Shown one piece after another: positions 1-7,019 of a stretch of DNA of 54,162 bases. Within the stretch, counting starts at the first letter, position 1, and each line of letters starts with the position of its first letter. The stretch covers positions 1 to 54,162 of the IMG/VR virus record IMGVR_UViG_3300022827_000011. One strand, 5' to 3'. This DNA comes from a virus. Below the pieces are notes generated by a model. It ran no database searches. It was not told the DNA's origin and saw only the letters and a program-made list of their open reading frames with translations. Made by a program: the position numbers and the translations under genes.

Positions 1-3
1 TTA

Positions 4-32
4 GCATTACTACAGTTTTATAGGAAAGTCAA
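4..32 (-). promoter_or_regulatory. Possible sigma70-like promoter reading out of the window
   Basis: On the minus strand a TTGACT -35 is followed after 17 bases by TAATGC. It would drive transcription leftward beyond the window. The -10 is weak, and the call rests mainly on similarity to the other TTGACA-N17 promoters seen here. Confidence 0.35.
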
Positions 33-182
33 GATAAAAATTATATATTAAAGCAGGGATTGTGGCTTTACACTAGGAGAGCCGCAGCTTGTCCTATTCC
101 CCTATACACCTCTACAGCGATCAACCTATATTATCCTGTAACATTCAGGAATTGCCTTTTCAGGTGGTTTACGATAATTCTT

Positions 183-221
183 GTGCGGGTCTCTCCCCGC
201 TAGTCACGATTTCACTCGTCG
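183..221 (-). other. Two adjacent small hairpins, function unknown
   Basis: Two perfect short stems lie side by side: GCGGG/CCCGC with a 6-base loop (185-200) and ACGA/TCGT with a 6-base loop (206-219). The surrounding 33-266 stretch has no convincing ORF or canonical tRNA. It may be a decayed tRNA or part of a structured RNA. I cannot assign it. Confidence 0.25.
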
Positions 222-266
222 GCCCAGTCGCGATCTGGTGCTTTTCTTAAATTCTAGACCTTGAAA

Positions 267-333
267 AATTACTAGAGGAATCGAACCCCTCATCTCGGCC
301 TATCCCGATGTTCTACCACTAAACTAAGTAACC
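267..333 (-). tRNA. Degenerate tRNA-like element with shortened anticodon arm
   Basis: The acceptor stem pairs over 7 bp with two G-U pairs, the D arm has 4 bp, and the T arm has the canonical TTCGATT loop. The stretch between D and T arms is only 19 nt instead of about 23, so the anticodon stem is 4 bp with a 6-nt loop. No CCA is encoded. It looks like a tRNA damaged by a deletion, and no anticodon can be assigned safely. Confidence 0.4.
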
Positions 334-544
334 TACTATAAAACAATCGGCAAATTACAATATAGTATTTCAAGGTCTTGGGCGATTGCCGCCACCCAAA
401 GTTTGCTATTATGTATTTAAACACAAAAGGGGTTACCTTTATCGCAAACTATTCTATGTCATCGTTGTTGTCATAAATTACTATCATATAACAATTCTGT
501 TTTTATACAGTACAACAAACTTATTAGTATGTCAACTTAAATTT

Positions 545-620
545 TGATGAACCGTCTCAAGATCGAACCGAGGACCTTAAAATTAAGAGTTTTGCGCTCT
601 ACCAACTGAGCTAACGGTAC
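545..620 (-). tRNA. tRNA-Lys(CUU), copy 1
   Basis: The cloverleaf has D arm GCTC/GAGC and the loop CTCTTAA, which places CUU at 34-36. The T loop is TTCGATC. The acceptor stem has a U-U mismatch at 2-71, and the encoded 3' end is TCA rather than CCA. A second Lys(CUU) gene lies at 2601-2675. Confidence 0.8.
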
Positions 621-624
621 ATAT

Positions 625-795
625 TTATTCAGGATCTATTGATCCGTATTTGTTTATTAATCCTTTAATAAACTTCTTGTCTGCTGCACGTTTGACCTTA
701 TTAGGCTTATCATGTACTCCGGCGCCACTGCGTACTACTGCAAACCCAACTACTGGATTACGTGGTTTAGGTACCGGCACTTGTTTTTGTTTCAT
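625..795 (-). CDS. Small basic phage protein (56 aa)
   Basis: This short ORF has a good ribosome binding site (GGAAG, 9 nt before ATG) and sits inside the tRNA cluster. The protein is rich in Lys and Pro, with an N-terminal KPRNPVV stretch followed by SGAGVHDKPNK. I recall similar small KPRNP-type proteins in marine T4-like phages, but I have no function for it. The positive charge is compatible with nucleic acid or ribosome binding, which is only a guess. Confidence 0.65.
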   Translation of the reverse strand: MKQKQVPVPKPRNPVVGFAVVRSGAGVHDKPNKVKRAADKKFIKGLINKYGSIDPE

Positions 796-870
796 ATTTT
801 TGCTTCCAAAATGTAATATACGCTAGTTAGTTTACTATAGTAATATCTACAAGAGTTGCGTTTTTATTAT

Positions 871-946
871 TGGTGTCCAGGATCTGAATCGAACAGACAT
901 CCTTGGTTTTTCAAACCAATGCTAAGACCACATCAGCTACCTGGAC
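871..946 (-). tRNA. tRNA-Phe(GAA)
   Basis: A full 76-nt cloverleaf: perfect GTCCAGG/CCTGGAC acceptor stem, anticodon stem TTGGT/ACCAA with loop TTGAAAA (anticodon GAA), T loop TTCGATT, discriminator A and an encoded CCA. Confidence 0.93.
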
Positions 947-955
947 AGATTAATT

Positions 956-1032
956 TGGTGCTTCCAGTAGGACTCGAACCCACAACCTTCGCGTTCGAAG
1001 CGCGACACTCTCTCCAGTTGAGCTATGGAAGC
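956..1032 (-). tRNA. tRNA-Arg(UCG)
   Basis: The acceptor stem GCTTCCA pairs well with its 3' strand. The anticodon stem TCGCG/CGCGA encloses CTTCGAA, giving UCG. The T loop is TTCGAGT and CCA is encoded. It reads the Arg codon CGA. Confidence 0.9.
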
Positions 1033-1051
1033 ATATTATTTTATTGCAATA

Positions 1052-1387
1052 TTATAGATTGTCTATACGTTTTTGATAACGCATACGTTCTAAATTACCG
1101 ACTTCATGAGACCCGGTTCCGCACCAGTCGACTTCGTTTATAAGCTCGTTGATGATCAGTTTAATCTCTCTCTTGAAATCCTCTGCTTCTGTAATTGCTA
1201 TTTCTAAAGCAGTTTCTGCTTTTTCTACACGTTGCTCCCAATGCTGTATATACTCGCTAACAGCTTGATTACGGATGGCAACTTCAATTACCCCTCCTGT
1301 TTTCATCAGGTGTAGTTCATCTGCAATAAGTTCTTGCGGAGTTCTAGGAAGATTTGTACTTACGATATTATGTTCTGTATTGATCAT
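1052..1387 (-). CDS. Hypothetical coiled-coil protein (111 aa)
   Basis: The start is supported by an AAGG motif upstream of ATG. The protein is acidic and helical; residues about 45-90 form a likely coiled coil with regular Glu, Ala and Ile spacing. It lies between tRNA genes on the same strand and is probably co-transcribed with them. I do not recognise the family. Confidence 0.7.
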   Translation of the reverse strand: MINTEHNIVSTNLPRTPQELIADELHLMKTGGVIEVAIRNQAVSEYIQHWEQRVEKAETALEIAITEAEDFKREIKLIINELINEVDWCGTGSHEVGNLERMRYQKRIDNL

Positions 1388-1495
1388 TTTACTACCTTGA
1401 TTAACATACTTTTATTATGCACAGATATCCTAATGATGTCAACGATTAATTTAGTAGTCGTAGTAGGTTCTTGTCCTACTGCATTTAAGTAATTT

Positions 1496-1560
1496 TGGTG
1501 CTACAGGAAGGTACCGCTCCTTCTACCACTCAGTTATCAACTGAGGCCCTCACTTTTCGG
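1496..1560 (-). tRNA. Decayed tRNA-like remnant
   Basis: The minus strand carries CTCAGTT and GTGGTAGAA pieces like a D arm and ends in GCACCA, as the intact tRNAs here do, but no proper anticodon arm or T arm can be folded. It is best explained as a remnant of a deleted tRNA. Confidence 0.25.
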
Positions 1561-1695
1561 ACTCTGTAACAATTTTCTATATTCTTCATTGAGATCAGCT
1601 TGATACTCTTACACTTGATCTACACAACTGTATTCATTACTTAGAAGATATGCTTTATAGAGTCAATTCATCTCGCAAGTGTATTTCCTAAATAA

Positions 1696-1770
1696 TGGTG
1701 AACCGGGGGAATTTTGAAATCCCGACACGAAGATTAAAAGCCTCCTGCTCTGCCTCTGAGCTACCGGTAC
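1696..1770 (-). tRNA. tRNA-Lys(UUU)
   Basis: D arm GCTC/GAGC, and anticodon stem GGAGG/TCTTC around CTTTTAA, giving UUU. CCA is encoded. The acceptor stem has a U-U mismatch at 2-71, the same oddity as the Lys(CUU) gene at 545-620. The T loop (TTTCAAA) is off consensus, so the gene may be partly degenerate. Confidence 0.75.
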
Positions 1771-1781
1771 ATGTTTGTGTT

Positions 1782-1865
1782 TGGTGGGAGTGGTCGGATT
1801 TGAACCAACTCACTTTACGAACTGATTTACAGTCAGCCACGCCTCTCCAACTGCGTCGCACTCCC
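1782..1865 (-). tRNA. tRNA-Tyr(GUA), copy 1
   Basis: A class II tRNA of 84 nt with a perfect GGGAGTG/CACTCCC acceptor stem, anticodon loop CTGTAAA (GUA), an extended variable arm, T loop TTCAAAT and encoded CCA. A near-identical copy lies at 3089-3172. Confidence 0.93.
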
Positions 1866-1870
1866 CTATT

Positions 1871-1947
1871 TGGTGCTCTTGGTAGGACTCGAACCTACAA
1901 CCAACGGATTCGAAATCTGGTACTCTATCCAGTTGAGCTACCGAAGC
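1871..1947 (-). tRNA. tRNA-Arg(UCG)-like, weak acceptor and anticodon stems
   Basis: The D arm, T arm (TTCGAGT loop) and encoded CCA are good. The anticodon loop TTTCGAA gives UCG. The acceptor stem has two mismatches and the anticodon stem an A-C and a C-U mismatch, so it may be a decaying paralogue of the Arg(UCG) gene at 956-1032. Confidence 0.6.
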
Positions 1948-2166
1948 TTATTCGTGTGATGATTGTCGTGTCATCACATTTACGTCGCCTAACATAGTTA
2001 AGCAGACAATGTTAAAATCGCCTGCTATAACAGTTTTATCATAAATCCATATACAACTACAGATGCTGCCAACAACATCTTTTACCAACATATTAGGGCC
2101 GCCACTATTCAACATAACTGCTGCCCCTGGTATAATAGGTAAACTGGGCTCTATTCGTTTTTGCAC
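1948..2166 (-). CDS. DUF2158 (YodC-like) family protein
   Basis: A 72-aa protein with a GTG start. Residues 12-36 (PGAAVMLNSGGPNMLV) match the DUF2158 pattern, in which a GD-V-LKSGGP-M-V core is followed by a short beta-barrel-like domain and a C-terminal F--V-L segment. E. coli YodC is in this family and its role is unknown. There is no strong ribosome binding site, and the ORF stays open upstream of the GTG, so the start is uncertain. It abuts tRNA-Arg at 1947 and is likely expressed from the tRNA transcript. Confidence 0.7.
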   Translation of the reverse strand: MQKRIEPSLPIIPGAAVMLNSGGPNMLVKDVVGSICSCIWIYDKTVIAGDFNIVCLTMLGDVNVMTRQSSHE

Positions 2167-2217
2167 CAGTCTAAGGTCGTTCTTGTTAAATTGTATTTGG
2201 ATTCTTTTACCTAGTTT

Positions 2218-2285
2218 GGGTGTGTAGTTGGCTCAACGCTACAGCGGCGCGATTTAACCAGTCAGCTATAACCGGTACCGTTATT
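2218..2285 (-). tRNA. Decayed tRNA-like remnant
   Basis: The minus strand shows TAGCTGACTGGTTAAAT, which resembles positions 8-25 of a tRNA, but the downstream anticodon and T arms cannot be folded. A similar stretch recurs at about 2823-2873, so these may be duplicates of one lost tRNA. Confidence 0.25.
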
Positions 2286-2326
2286 CAGCCAGAAAATTCT
2301 TGTATGCGCCCGGATTCGCATATAGT

Positions 2327-2396
2327 TGGTAGTCAATGAAGGTTCTGACCCTACGTCTTTGAAATCCGGTACTCTATCCAGTTGAGCTAATCGGCC
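2327..2396 (-). tRNA. Pseudo-tRNA; loop reads UCA
   Basis: The 5' half (GGCCGAT, TA, GCTC/GAGT D arm) and the acceptor stem (6 of 7 pairs) look like a tRNA ending in an encoded CCA. The anticodon loop TTTCAAA would give UCA, which reads UGA. However, the 3' side of the anticodon stem does not pair, the variable loop is missing (70 nt in total) and the T loop is GTCAGAA. I treat it as a decayed tRNA, not a working opal suppressor. Confidence 0.35.
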
Positions 2397-2600
2397 ATAA
2401 TATTTCTTTTTGTTATCTCACATTGTTTAGAAGTGTTTAGCCGTAAACATCGGTAAGTTCCTAGGATTATCGATTCTCATTGTTGACTTATCTTGCATTT
2501 AGGTGGCCAAACCTGGTTGCTGCTAGAGTCGATTTAAGAACGTTCGCCATCTGTTCAGATAGAAACTGATCACAACTGACTAAACACATCTAAATAATGT

Positions 2601-2675
2601 TGGTGTGCCGGGTGGGGGTTGAACCCACGACCTTGAGATTAAGAGTCCCTTGCTCTTCCACTGAGCTACCGGCGC
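2601..2675 (-). tRNA. tRNA-Lys(CUU), copy 2
   Basis: D arm GCTC/GAGC, anticodon loop CTCTTAA (CUU), T arm GTGGG/CCCAC with TTCAACC, encoded CCA. One C-A mismatch at 2-71. It duplicates the specificity of the gene at 545-620. Confidence 0.85.
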
Positions 2676-2746
2676 ATCGTTTGTCGGTTTCGTCTGTGTT
2701 ATGTTTTCGTTTCATTGTTTTCTTTCCTTTGTTATAGATGTATTGG

Positions 2747-2815
2747 TCCAACTAACGGGTCCCGAACCTGTATTGATCTCATTGAAAGTAAGGGGTCCTA
2801 GGACATTTAGAAGAT
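2747..2815 (-). tRNA. Decayed tRNA-like remnant
   Basis: A T arm with loop TTCGGGA and a GTCC/GGAC acceptor-like end can be recognised, but no D arm is present. Probably an internally deleted tRNA. Confidence 0.25.
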
Positions 2816-2880
2816 AGTTAGATTGTGTGGTTGGCTGTCGACTTTCGTCCATTTAACCAGCAAGCTGGCACCGAAATTAA

Positions 2881-2943
2881 ACTCCTAGTAGGGATCGAAC
2901 CTACGCACATTTACTCGAATAAATATGAACCTTTCTTAGGAGC
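2881..2943 (-). tRNA. Truncated tRNA-like element without a D arm
   Basis: The acceptor stem GCTCCTA/TAGGAGT pairs fully with one G-U, and the T arm GTAGG/CCTAC with TTCGATC is canonical. An ATTTA/TAAAT hairpin with a 6-nt TTCGAG loop stands in place of the anticodon arm, and the D arm is missing (63 nt in total). No CCA is encoded. Likely a deletion derivative. Confidence 0.35.
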
Positions 2944-2980
2944 GGGCGGCATGACTTTCGAGATCATTGCCACTTGACTT

Positions 2981-3072
2981 TGGTGAGTTCCGGTGGAGTC
3001 GACCCACGTGCCGTTGTCAGGATGAAGACTGGGCTCCATCACTCTTACGCAAGAGCCTTACTTGCAGAACCC
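2981..3072 (-). tRNA. Degenerate class II tRNA-like element
   Basis: The acceptor stem pairs over 7 bp with two wobble pairs, there is a GTGG/CCAC T stem, CCA is encoded, and the 92-nt length suggests a former Ser or Leu tRNA. The D and anticodon arms do not fold canonically, so no anticodon is assigned. Confidence 0.35.
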
Positions 3073-3088
3073 ATATTCTGCATTATTA

Positions 3089-3172
3089 TGGTGGGAGTGG
3101 ATGGATTTGAACCAACTCACTTTACGAACTGATTTACAGTCAGCCACGCCTCTCCAACTGCGCCGCACTCCC
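3089..3172 (-). tRNA. tRNA-Tyr(GUA), copy 2
   Basis: An 84-nt class II tRNA nearly identical to the one at 1782-1865: same anticodon loop CTGTAAA and acceptor stem, encoded CCA. The two copies differ only at a few D-arm and T-arm positions, showing a recent duplication in the cluster. Confidence 0.93.
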
Positions 3173-3265
3173 GTTATAGTATTCCTAGTAGATAATAATC
3201 ATTTGATATCTATGTTTAAGAGAAGTCTTGTCTACTGCGGATATCCTATAGAGTTGACTTGTTCT

Positions 3266-3342
3266 TGGTACAGCGTATGGGTATCGAACCCATCATCTCT
3301 AGGGTGAAAACCTAGCGACCACCCCGTCTAGTCCGACGCTGC
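3266..3342 (-). tRNA. tRNA-Glu(UUC)
   Basis: The anticodon stem CTAGG/CCTAG is perfect with loop TTTTCAC (UUC). T loop TTCGATA, acceptor stem paired with one G-U, encoded CCA. Confidence 0.92.
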
Positions 3343-3350
3343 ATTGTGTT

Positions 3351-3427
3351 TGGTGATGCTTCTTGGAGTTGAACCAAGGACCTTACCATTATGAGTGGTA
3401 TGCTCTTACCAACTGAGCTAAAACATC
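3351..3427 (-). tRNA. tRNA with CAU anticodon (Met or TilS-modified Ile2)
   Basis: A full cloverleaf with acceptor GATGTTT/AAGCATC, anticodon stem TACCA/TGGTA, loop CTCATAA (CAU), T loop TTCAACT and encoded CCA. The standard acceptor pair at 1-72 rules out an initiator. It could be elongator Met, or Ile2, whose C34 is converted to lysidine by TilS. The phage carries a tilS gene at 9211-9825, which makes the Ile2 reading plausible but unproven. Confidence 0.9.
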
Positions 3428-3435
3428 AAATTTAT

Positions 3436-3519
3436 TGGACGACGGTACGTGAATCGAACACGTTACTTGTTAGTGCTATGGGTTTGCAATCCATCCCCTT
3501 ACCATCCAGGCCACCGTCG
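3436..3519 (-). tRNA. tRNA-Cys(GCA)
   Basis: A perfect 7-bp acceptor stem, discriminator U73 (the Cys identity base), encoded CCA, and anticodon loop TTGCAAA (GCA). The variable region is unusually long for tRNA-Cys (84 nt in total). It is the first tRNA downstream of the promoter at 3650-3678. Confidence 0.88.
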
Positions 3520-3649
3520 TATTATTCTCTTTCTTGGGTCTTTTGTTGTTGCGAAATATATTCTCGGACACGATCGAGGTTTCCGCAAGATGGACATTAC
3601 CCATCACATGTATTCTCTTTGAGTCAATTCAAAGTTTATCCACATGCAC

Positions 3650-3678
3650 AGCATACATTCATCACAACCTAATGTCAA
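3650..3678 (-). promoter_or_regulatory. Promoter of the tRNA cluster
   Basis: Minus strand TTGACA, 17 bases, then TATGCT, located about 130 bp upstream of tRNA-Cys. The stretch between it and the tRNA holds no convincing gene. Confidence 0.65.
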
Positions 3679-3768
3679 CTACCATTTTTCTCTATACGAG
3701 ACTTTGCTTCCGCAAAACCTACAAATGTAGGAGGAAGGTATACTCTTCCTGTTGTCTACTTTAATCAT

Positions 3769-3804
3769 TAAAAAAGCCTCCTAGTATTGCTACTGGAGGC
3801 TTTT
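3769..3804 (-). terminator. Rho-independent terminator
   Basis: A GCCTCC-AGTA / TACT-GGAGGC hairpin is followed on the minus strand by a run of T. It closes the transcript of the genes to its right and separates them from the tRNA operon. A TTTT run on the plus side makes it potentially bidirectional. Confidence 0.85.
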
Positions 3805-3826
3805 AACACTTTTGATGTATGTTACA

Positions 3827-3916
3827 TCATCCGTGATATTCCTCTAAGATACCAATACGATACTCGCGGCATTTTTCAATGCTAACCATAAACTTGTGTT
3901 TCATGTTGCTTGTCAT
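3827..3916 (-). CDS. Very small hypothetical protein (29 aa)
   Basis: A short ORF beginning MTSNMKHKF, preceded by an AAAGAGAAG purine tract. It lies directly upstream of the terminator and on the same strand as its neighbours. Coding status is uncertain because of its size. Confidence 0.35.
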   Translation of the reverse strand: MTSNMKHKFMVSIEKCREYRIGILEEYHG

Positions 3917-4007
3917 CTCTATTGCTTCTCTTTATGTTCTACTTTGTACGTTAACTATACAATACTATTTATACTGTGTCAACTGTTTTATTTATCATCT
4001 TGATGTT

Positions 4008-4175
4008 TTATTTAAGGTTAACACCGATTTTAGTTAACATCTCAATTGCTAGATCATTTGTAACGTTTTGTACTTGCGGTCTCGATTCAAAAGCATTGAT
4101 CTCACTCAATGCGTTCATCCATTTTTTGAATTCGTCAGCATCAAAACTCTTATCGTAATTAACCTCTTTGCCCAT
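4008..4175 (-). CDS. Hypothetical protein (55 aa)
   Basis: The ATG has a clear AAGGGA ribosome binding site 7 nt upstream. The protein is soluble and helical (DADEFKKWMNALSEINAF). No family recognised. It lies 11 bp downstream of the next gene in the same operon. Confidence 0.65.
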   Translation of the reverse strand: MGKEVNYDKSFDADEFKKWMNALSEINAFESRPQVQNVTNDLAIEMLTKIGVNLK

Positions 4176-4186
4176 GTTATGTTCCC

Positions 4187-4384
4187 TTATTGAAGTGTTG
4201 TTACACCAAAGTGTGTTTGTGTTTTATTAGCTATCGCATCATAAAAAACATCAGCAGCAGCATCGAGCTCGTCTTCAGTAGCAAATTGCTCTGACATTGC
4301 ATTATCTAATGATTTTTGTACACGTTGCCAATCGTCGACTTTAAGTGTTTCTCTTAGTGGATGATACATCATAAACTTTTTCAT
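4187..4384 (-). CDS. Hypothetical acidic protein (65 aa)
   Basis: Strong ribosome binding site GAGGTAAT next to ATG. The sequence is helical and acidic in the middle (ATEDELDAAADVFYDA). No family recognised. Part of the 5384-4008 gene run. Confidence 0.7.
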   Translation of the reverse strand: MKKFMMYHPLRETLKVDDWQRVQKSLDNAMSEQFATEDELDAAADVFYDAIANKTQTHFGVTTLQ

Positions 4385-4410
4385 ATTACCTCGCTTTTAT
4401 AACATTACAA

Positions 4411-4671
4411 CTATTTGATCTGAGTGTCAAGCTGTTTTTGTAGTTCTAACACAAAATTTTCAACAAGTAATTTGGTTATTGTAGACATCATAACAATTTC
4501 TCGTTGATCGGGTGGCACATTATGCATTTGATCAATTACACTATTTGCCATCAGTTGGTAAGAATCTACTTCCTTAATAGACAGCATGCCCCAATCGATT
4601 GGGTCTCTATGTTCTGCTAACTGTGCTAATTCTACAATCTGATCTACGTATTCCTGACGACTAATCTTCAT
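4411..4671 (-). CDS. Hypothetical helical protein (86 aa)
   Basis: The start codon overlaps the TGA stop of the upstream 238-aa gene (ATGA), suggesting translational coupling. The sequence is all-helical with a Leu-rich C-terminus. No recognised domain. Confidence 0.75.
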   Translation of the reverse strand: MKISRQEYVDQIVELAQLAEHRDPIDWGMLSIKEVDSYQLMANSVIDQMHNVPPDQREIVMMSTITKLLVENFVLELQKQLDTQIK

Positions 4672-5384
4672 AACAATTCAATCTCAGTTAAAGGTCCTGG
4701 AGAATATACATAAAAGTCGTATCCGTTAATATTTTCAATCCTGCTATACTCACTGTTAAACTTGATTAATCCTGGATGTTTAACTATAAACTTCCATGCA
4801 CTGTTCCCAATGTTATTAGACGGAACCGAGACTCGTAACAGCTCCTGCTCCGGTGTTTTAAAATAATAAAGGTCAAATATTTGTAGTTTAGCTCTGCGTT
4901 CAATCCTGGTAATAAATTTTACAGTATTTACAGCATTATATATAACATGTTTCAACGGTAACTTAACACTGTTATAACTTTTAGTTAGAAAATCAAGTTC
5001 TAAGTTTTCGTGATAAAATCTAACAAGTGTCACAAGTACTGGTAAGTGTACAGGATCAATTATTAATGGATTCTCGCATAGCTGGTCAATTATTAGCATC
5101 CATTCACTAACAAATTTATCCTGCATTCGACGCATGGTATTTTTATTAGAAAAGTACTTGTAAATTTTACTAGCTAGTTGTTGATGGGCATCTGTAACAA
5201 TTACAGTTGAGTAAGATCCATTAACTGCTAGTGATTGTACAATATCACTAGCATTAGTTCCCAAATCCATCATAGCACAAATTATACTTAATGGAGATTG
5301 TTTAAAAGTTATAAGTGTAGGATTATTGGAGCTCTTCCATGTAGGCACTTGATTAGTAATATTGTTTGAGATTGATGTAAACAT
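4668..5384 (-). CDS. Hypothetical phage protein (238 aa)
   Basis: The start is supported by AAGGATTACT-ATG. It is a soluble protein without obvious catalytic motifs. Its middle part (FYHENLELDFL... NAVNTVKFI) resembles the middle of the 236-aa gene at 14783-15493 in hydrophobic pattern, so the two may be distant paralogues. First gene after the 476-bp non-coding stretch that ends at 5860. Confidence 0.75.
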   Translation of the reverse strand: MFTSISNNITNQVPTWKSSNNPTLITFKQSPLSIICAMMDLGTNASDIVQSLAVNGSYSTVIVTDAHQQLASKIYKYFSNKNTMRRMQDKFVSEWMLIIDQLCENPLIIDPVHLPVLVTLVRFYHENLELDFLTKSYNSVKLPLKHVIYNAVNTVKFITRIERRAKLQIFDLYYFKTPEQELLRVSVPSNNIGNSAWKFIVKHPGLIKFNSEYSRIENINGYDFYVYSPGPLTEIELL

Positions 5385-5399
5385 AGTAATCCTTATTGA

Positions 5400-5860
5400 T
5401 TAATGCAACTGCTAGTTATATAAATGTTAAGTACGAAGTTGCTTTACAAGCAACTACTCTTTGGCTATCGCCAATTCGTATTTTCTTCTTCTTTAAATAA
5501 TCTAATATGACATATTCATCTAGATTGTTTTTGGTTAGACGGAACCTTTTTACAGGTTCCGTCTAAGACTTTTCATCTGAGATGAACCGGCCTGACATTG
5601 GAAACAGGTATTTTTGCATCTCCATGGGCTCTGATCTTTCCCAACCTGCATCGACTACAAGAAAACTATTCTTGTTCTACAACCTCGTTCCTGTGTTGTA
5701 GTTTTTAGGAGATGTTTGCAATTGCAAACTAGTGAACACGCTACGCCACCGGCTACGAGCTTGACCTCGGCTGATTCTCAACGGATCGAGCTGCCCCGAT
5801 CAAATAAAGTTCTATATTGCCTATGTGTTGCCTAGAGTGCCTTAGTATAGTGTGTGGAAG
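5400..5860 (-). ncRNA. Candidate structured non-coding RNA or leader region
   Basis: This stretch has no plausible gene on either strand but is rich in perfect inverted repeats: TAGACGGAACC/GGTTCCGTCTA (5536-5565, 11 bp), ACAAGAA/TTCTTGT (5657-5675), CTACAAC/GTTGTAG (5677-5701), and a GATCG/CGATC hairpin near 5784-5801. Such a density of stems is unusual in this compact genome. I could not match it to tmRNA, RNase P or a known riboswitch. The strand is assumed from the flanking genes. Confidence 0.35.
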
Positions 5861-6577
5861 TTAGGTCCACAAACCTTCGTAATATTTTCCAAATAGTATA
5901 AACCCTTTGGAAATTCTGGCTTGATACAATTCTATTCCATCAAAGTCTGTTTTGCTAGTATCGTCTTCGCCGCGAATCATTTCGCTGTTACCGGACTCTA
6001 ACTTTTTCATTTGAAAGTTATAATTTCCGCTATAAAACTGATCTTTCCATCCGTCGTCGAGATTGCTTTCAAATGCAAAAATCATTTCTTTTAATACATA
6101 TTCCCACCTTAGATGAAAGTAATCGTCGGTGCTCCATTCGTCTTCTTTCTTAGGAGCACTAGTACTCCTAAGATGTTCTGGAACGTCGGAGTCGTCGACT
6201 AACGGTGATCCTTGTTTCTCTATTTGCAATCTTTTAAGCAACGGAAGAATAATATGAGAAAGAGTATTGTCGGCACTCCAGGTATCCCATCTGTCAATAT
6301 GTACTTTTATGGTTCGAGATTTCTTTGAATGAATCCATGTTAACAAGTTATAAAGACGGGTAGTTTTTCGAGTTTCATCAAACAATACAGTAATATCGCC
6401 AACTTTAGACTCGGGTTCAACGTTTCCGTGAGCAAGCCACTCACCAAAATTGTGTACCCAATCCGGTTCGCTTTTGAACCCATACTCATCTGCAACTGGC
6501 TTTGCCCAAAAGCACAATACACTTGCTAATTGATATGGTCCAAACCAAGAGGTATAGTTACCAATTTTTACACGCAT
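5861..6577 (-). CDS. Conserved phage protein of unknown function (238 aa)
   Basis: The N-terminus MRVKIGNYTSWFGPYQLA is followed by an FWAKPVADEYGFK segment and a central DRWDTWSADNTLSHIILPLLKRLQ helix. From memory, a protein with this N-terminus is widespread in T4-like and jumbo marine phages and remains unnamed. The start overlaps the previous stop by one base (TAATG). It is Trp-rich and soluble, with no signal peptide. Confidence 0.8.
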   Translation of the reverse strand: MRVKIGNYTSWFGPYQLASVLCFWAKPVADEYGFKSEPDWVHNFGEWLAHGNVEPESKVGDITVLFDETRKTTRLYNLLTWIHSKKSRTIKVHIDRWDTWSADNTLSHIILPLLKRLQIEKQGSPLVDDSDVPEHLRSTSAPKKEDEWSTDDYFHLRWEYVLKEMIFAFESNLDDGWKDQFYSGNYNFQMKKLESGNSEMIRGEDDTSKTDFDGIELYQARISKGFILFGKYYEGLWT

Positions 6578-6984
6578 TAACTTAATCCTGCTATCATTTT
6601 ATAATTATTCCATGCACGTTCGGCACCGGGTGTAGATTTTACTACATCGTTTGTTAAAATTACATCGTACCAATGATGAGGCATTCTTGAAGGAAATGCA
6701 CCAAACTGCCGGGGTTGATGCAATTTTCCTTGCGAATGCAATTCAATAAAAACGTCCCGTAGCTTTTGCTCGTCGCATGCCGGCACGGTCCTCCATTCTG
6801 GATGAATTGAAGAAGAAAAATACAGTTTATTACCGCCAGCATACCCATCCCACAACGATCTCCATGCGGCATCGTCAGAAGGATCGCAGTTTGTGCGAGA
6901 AATAACAACTAACACATCTTTCATAAGTACTTTTCCTTGATAAATCTCAAGTATACAACGACTTAATGAAGTTCCAACACGCAT
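6577..6984 (-). CDS. Hypothetical protein (135 aa; alternative 115-aa start)
   Basis: Two in-frame starts each have a good ribosome binding site: ATG at 6984 (AAGGA, 7 nt) and ATG at 6924 (AAGGA, 9 nt). The shorter form starts MKDVLVVISRTNCDP, which looks like the natural beginning of the fold, so the first 20 residues may be a regulatory extension or not translated. No family recognised; the C-terminal half has several Trp and His residues. Confidence 0.75.
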   Translation of the reverse strand: MRVGTSLSRCILEIYQGKVLMKDVLVVISRTNCDPSDDAAWRSLWDGYAGGNKLYFSSSIHPEWRTVPACDEQKLRDVFIELHSQGKLHQPRQFGAFPSRMPHHWYDVILTNDVVKSTPGAERAWNNYKMIAGLS

Positions 6985-7019
6985 TAATAGATCCTTTATT
7001 TTAGTAGTTTAATACAATT

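Noticed and set aside
170-260. Hammerhead-type ribozyme at the left edge
   Set aside because: A CCGACGAG string resembles the CUGANGA core, but the required U is a C and the GAAA and cleavage-site stems do not form.
856-1143. Open frame on the plus strand over the tRNA genes
   Set aside because: It lies antisense to tRNA-Phe and tRNA-Arg and has no ribosome binding site; other plus-strand frames at 1695-1997, 3062-3307 and 3391-3672 are of the same kind.
2327-2396. tRNA with UCA anticodon as an opal (UGA) suppressor and evidence of genetic recoding
   Set aside because: The anticodon stem, variable loop and T loop are defective, and UGA serves as a normal stop in many ATGA gene overlaps (for example 4668, 9822, 27989), so recoding is not supported.
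2817-2880. Further tRNA resembling the element at 2218-2285
   Set aside because: Only a D-arm-like segment is recognisable; the rest folds as a tetraloop hairpin and not as an anticodon arm.
5400-5860. tmRNA or RNase P RNA in the 5.4-5.9 kb gap
   Set aside because: No tag frame, no tRNA-like ends and none of the conserved RNase P segments could be found.
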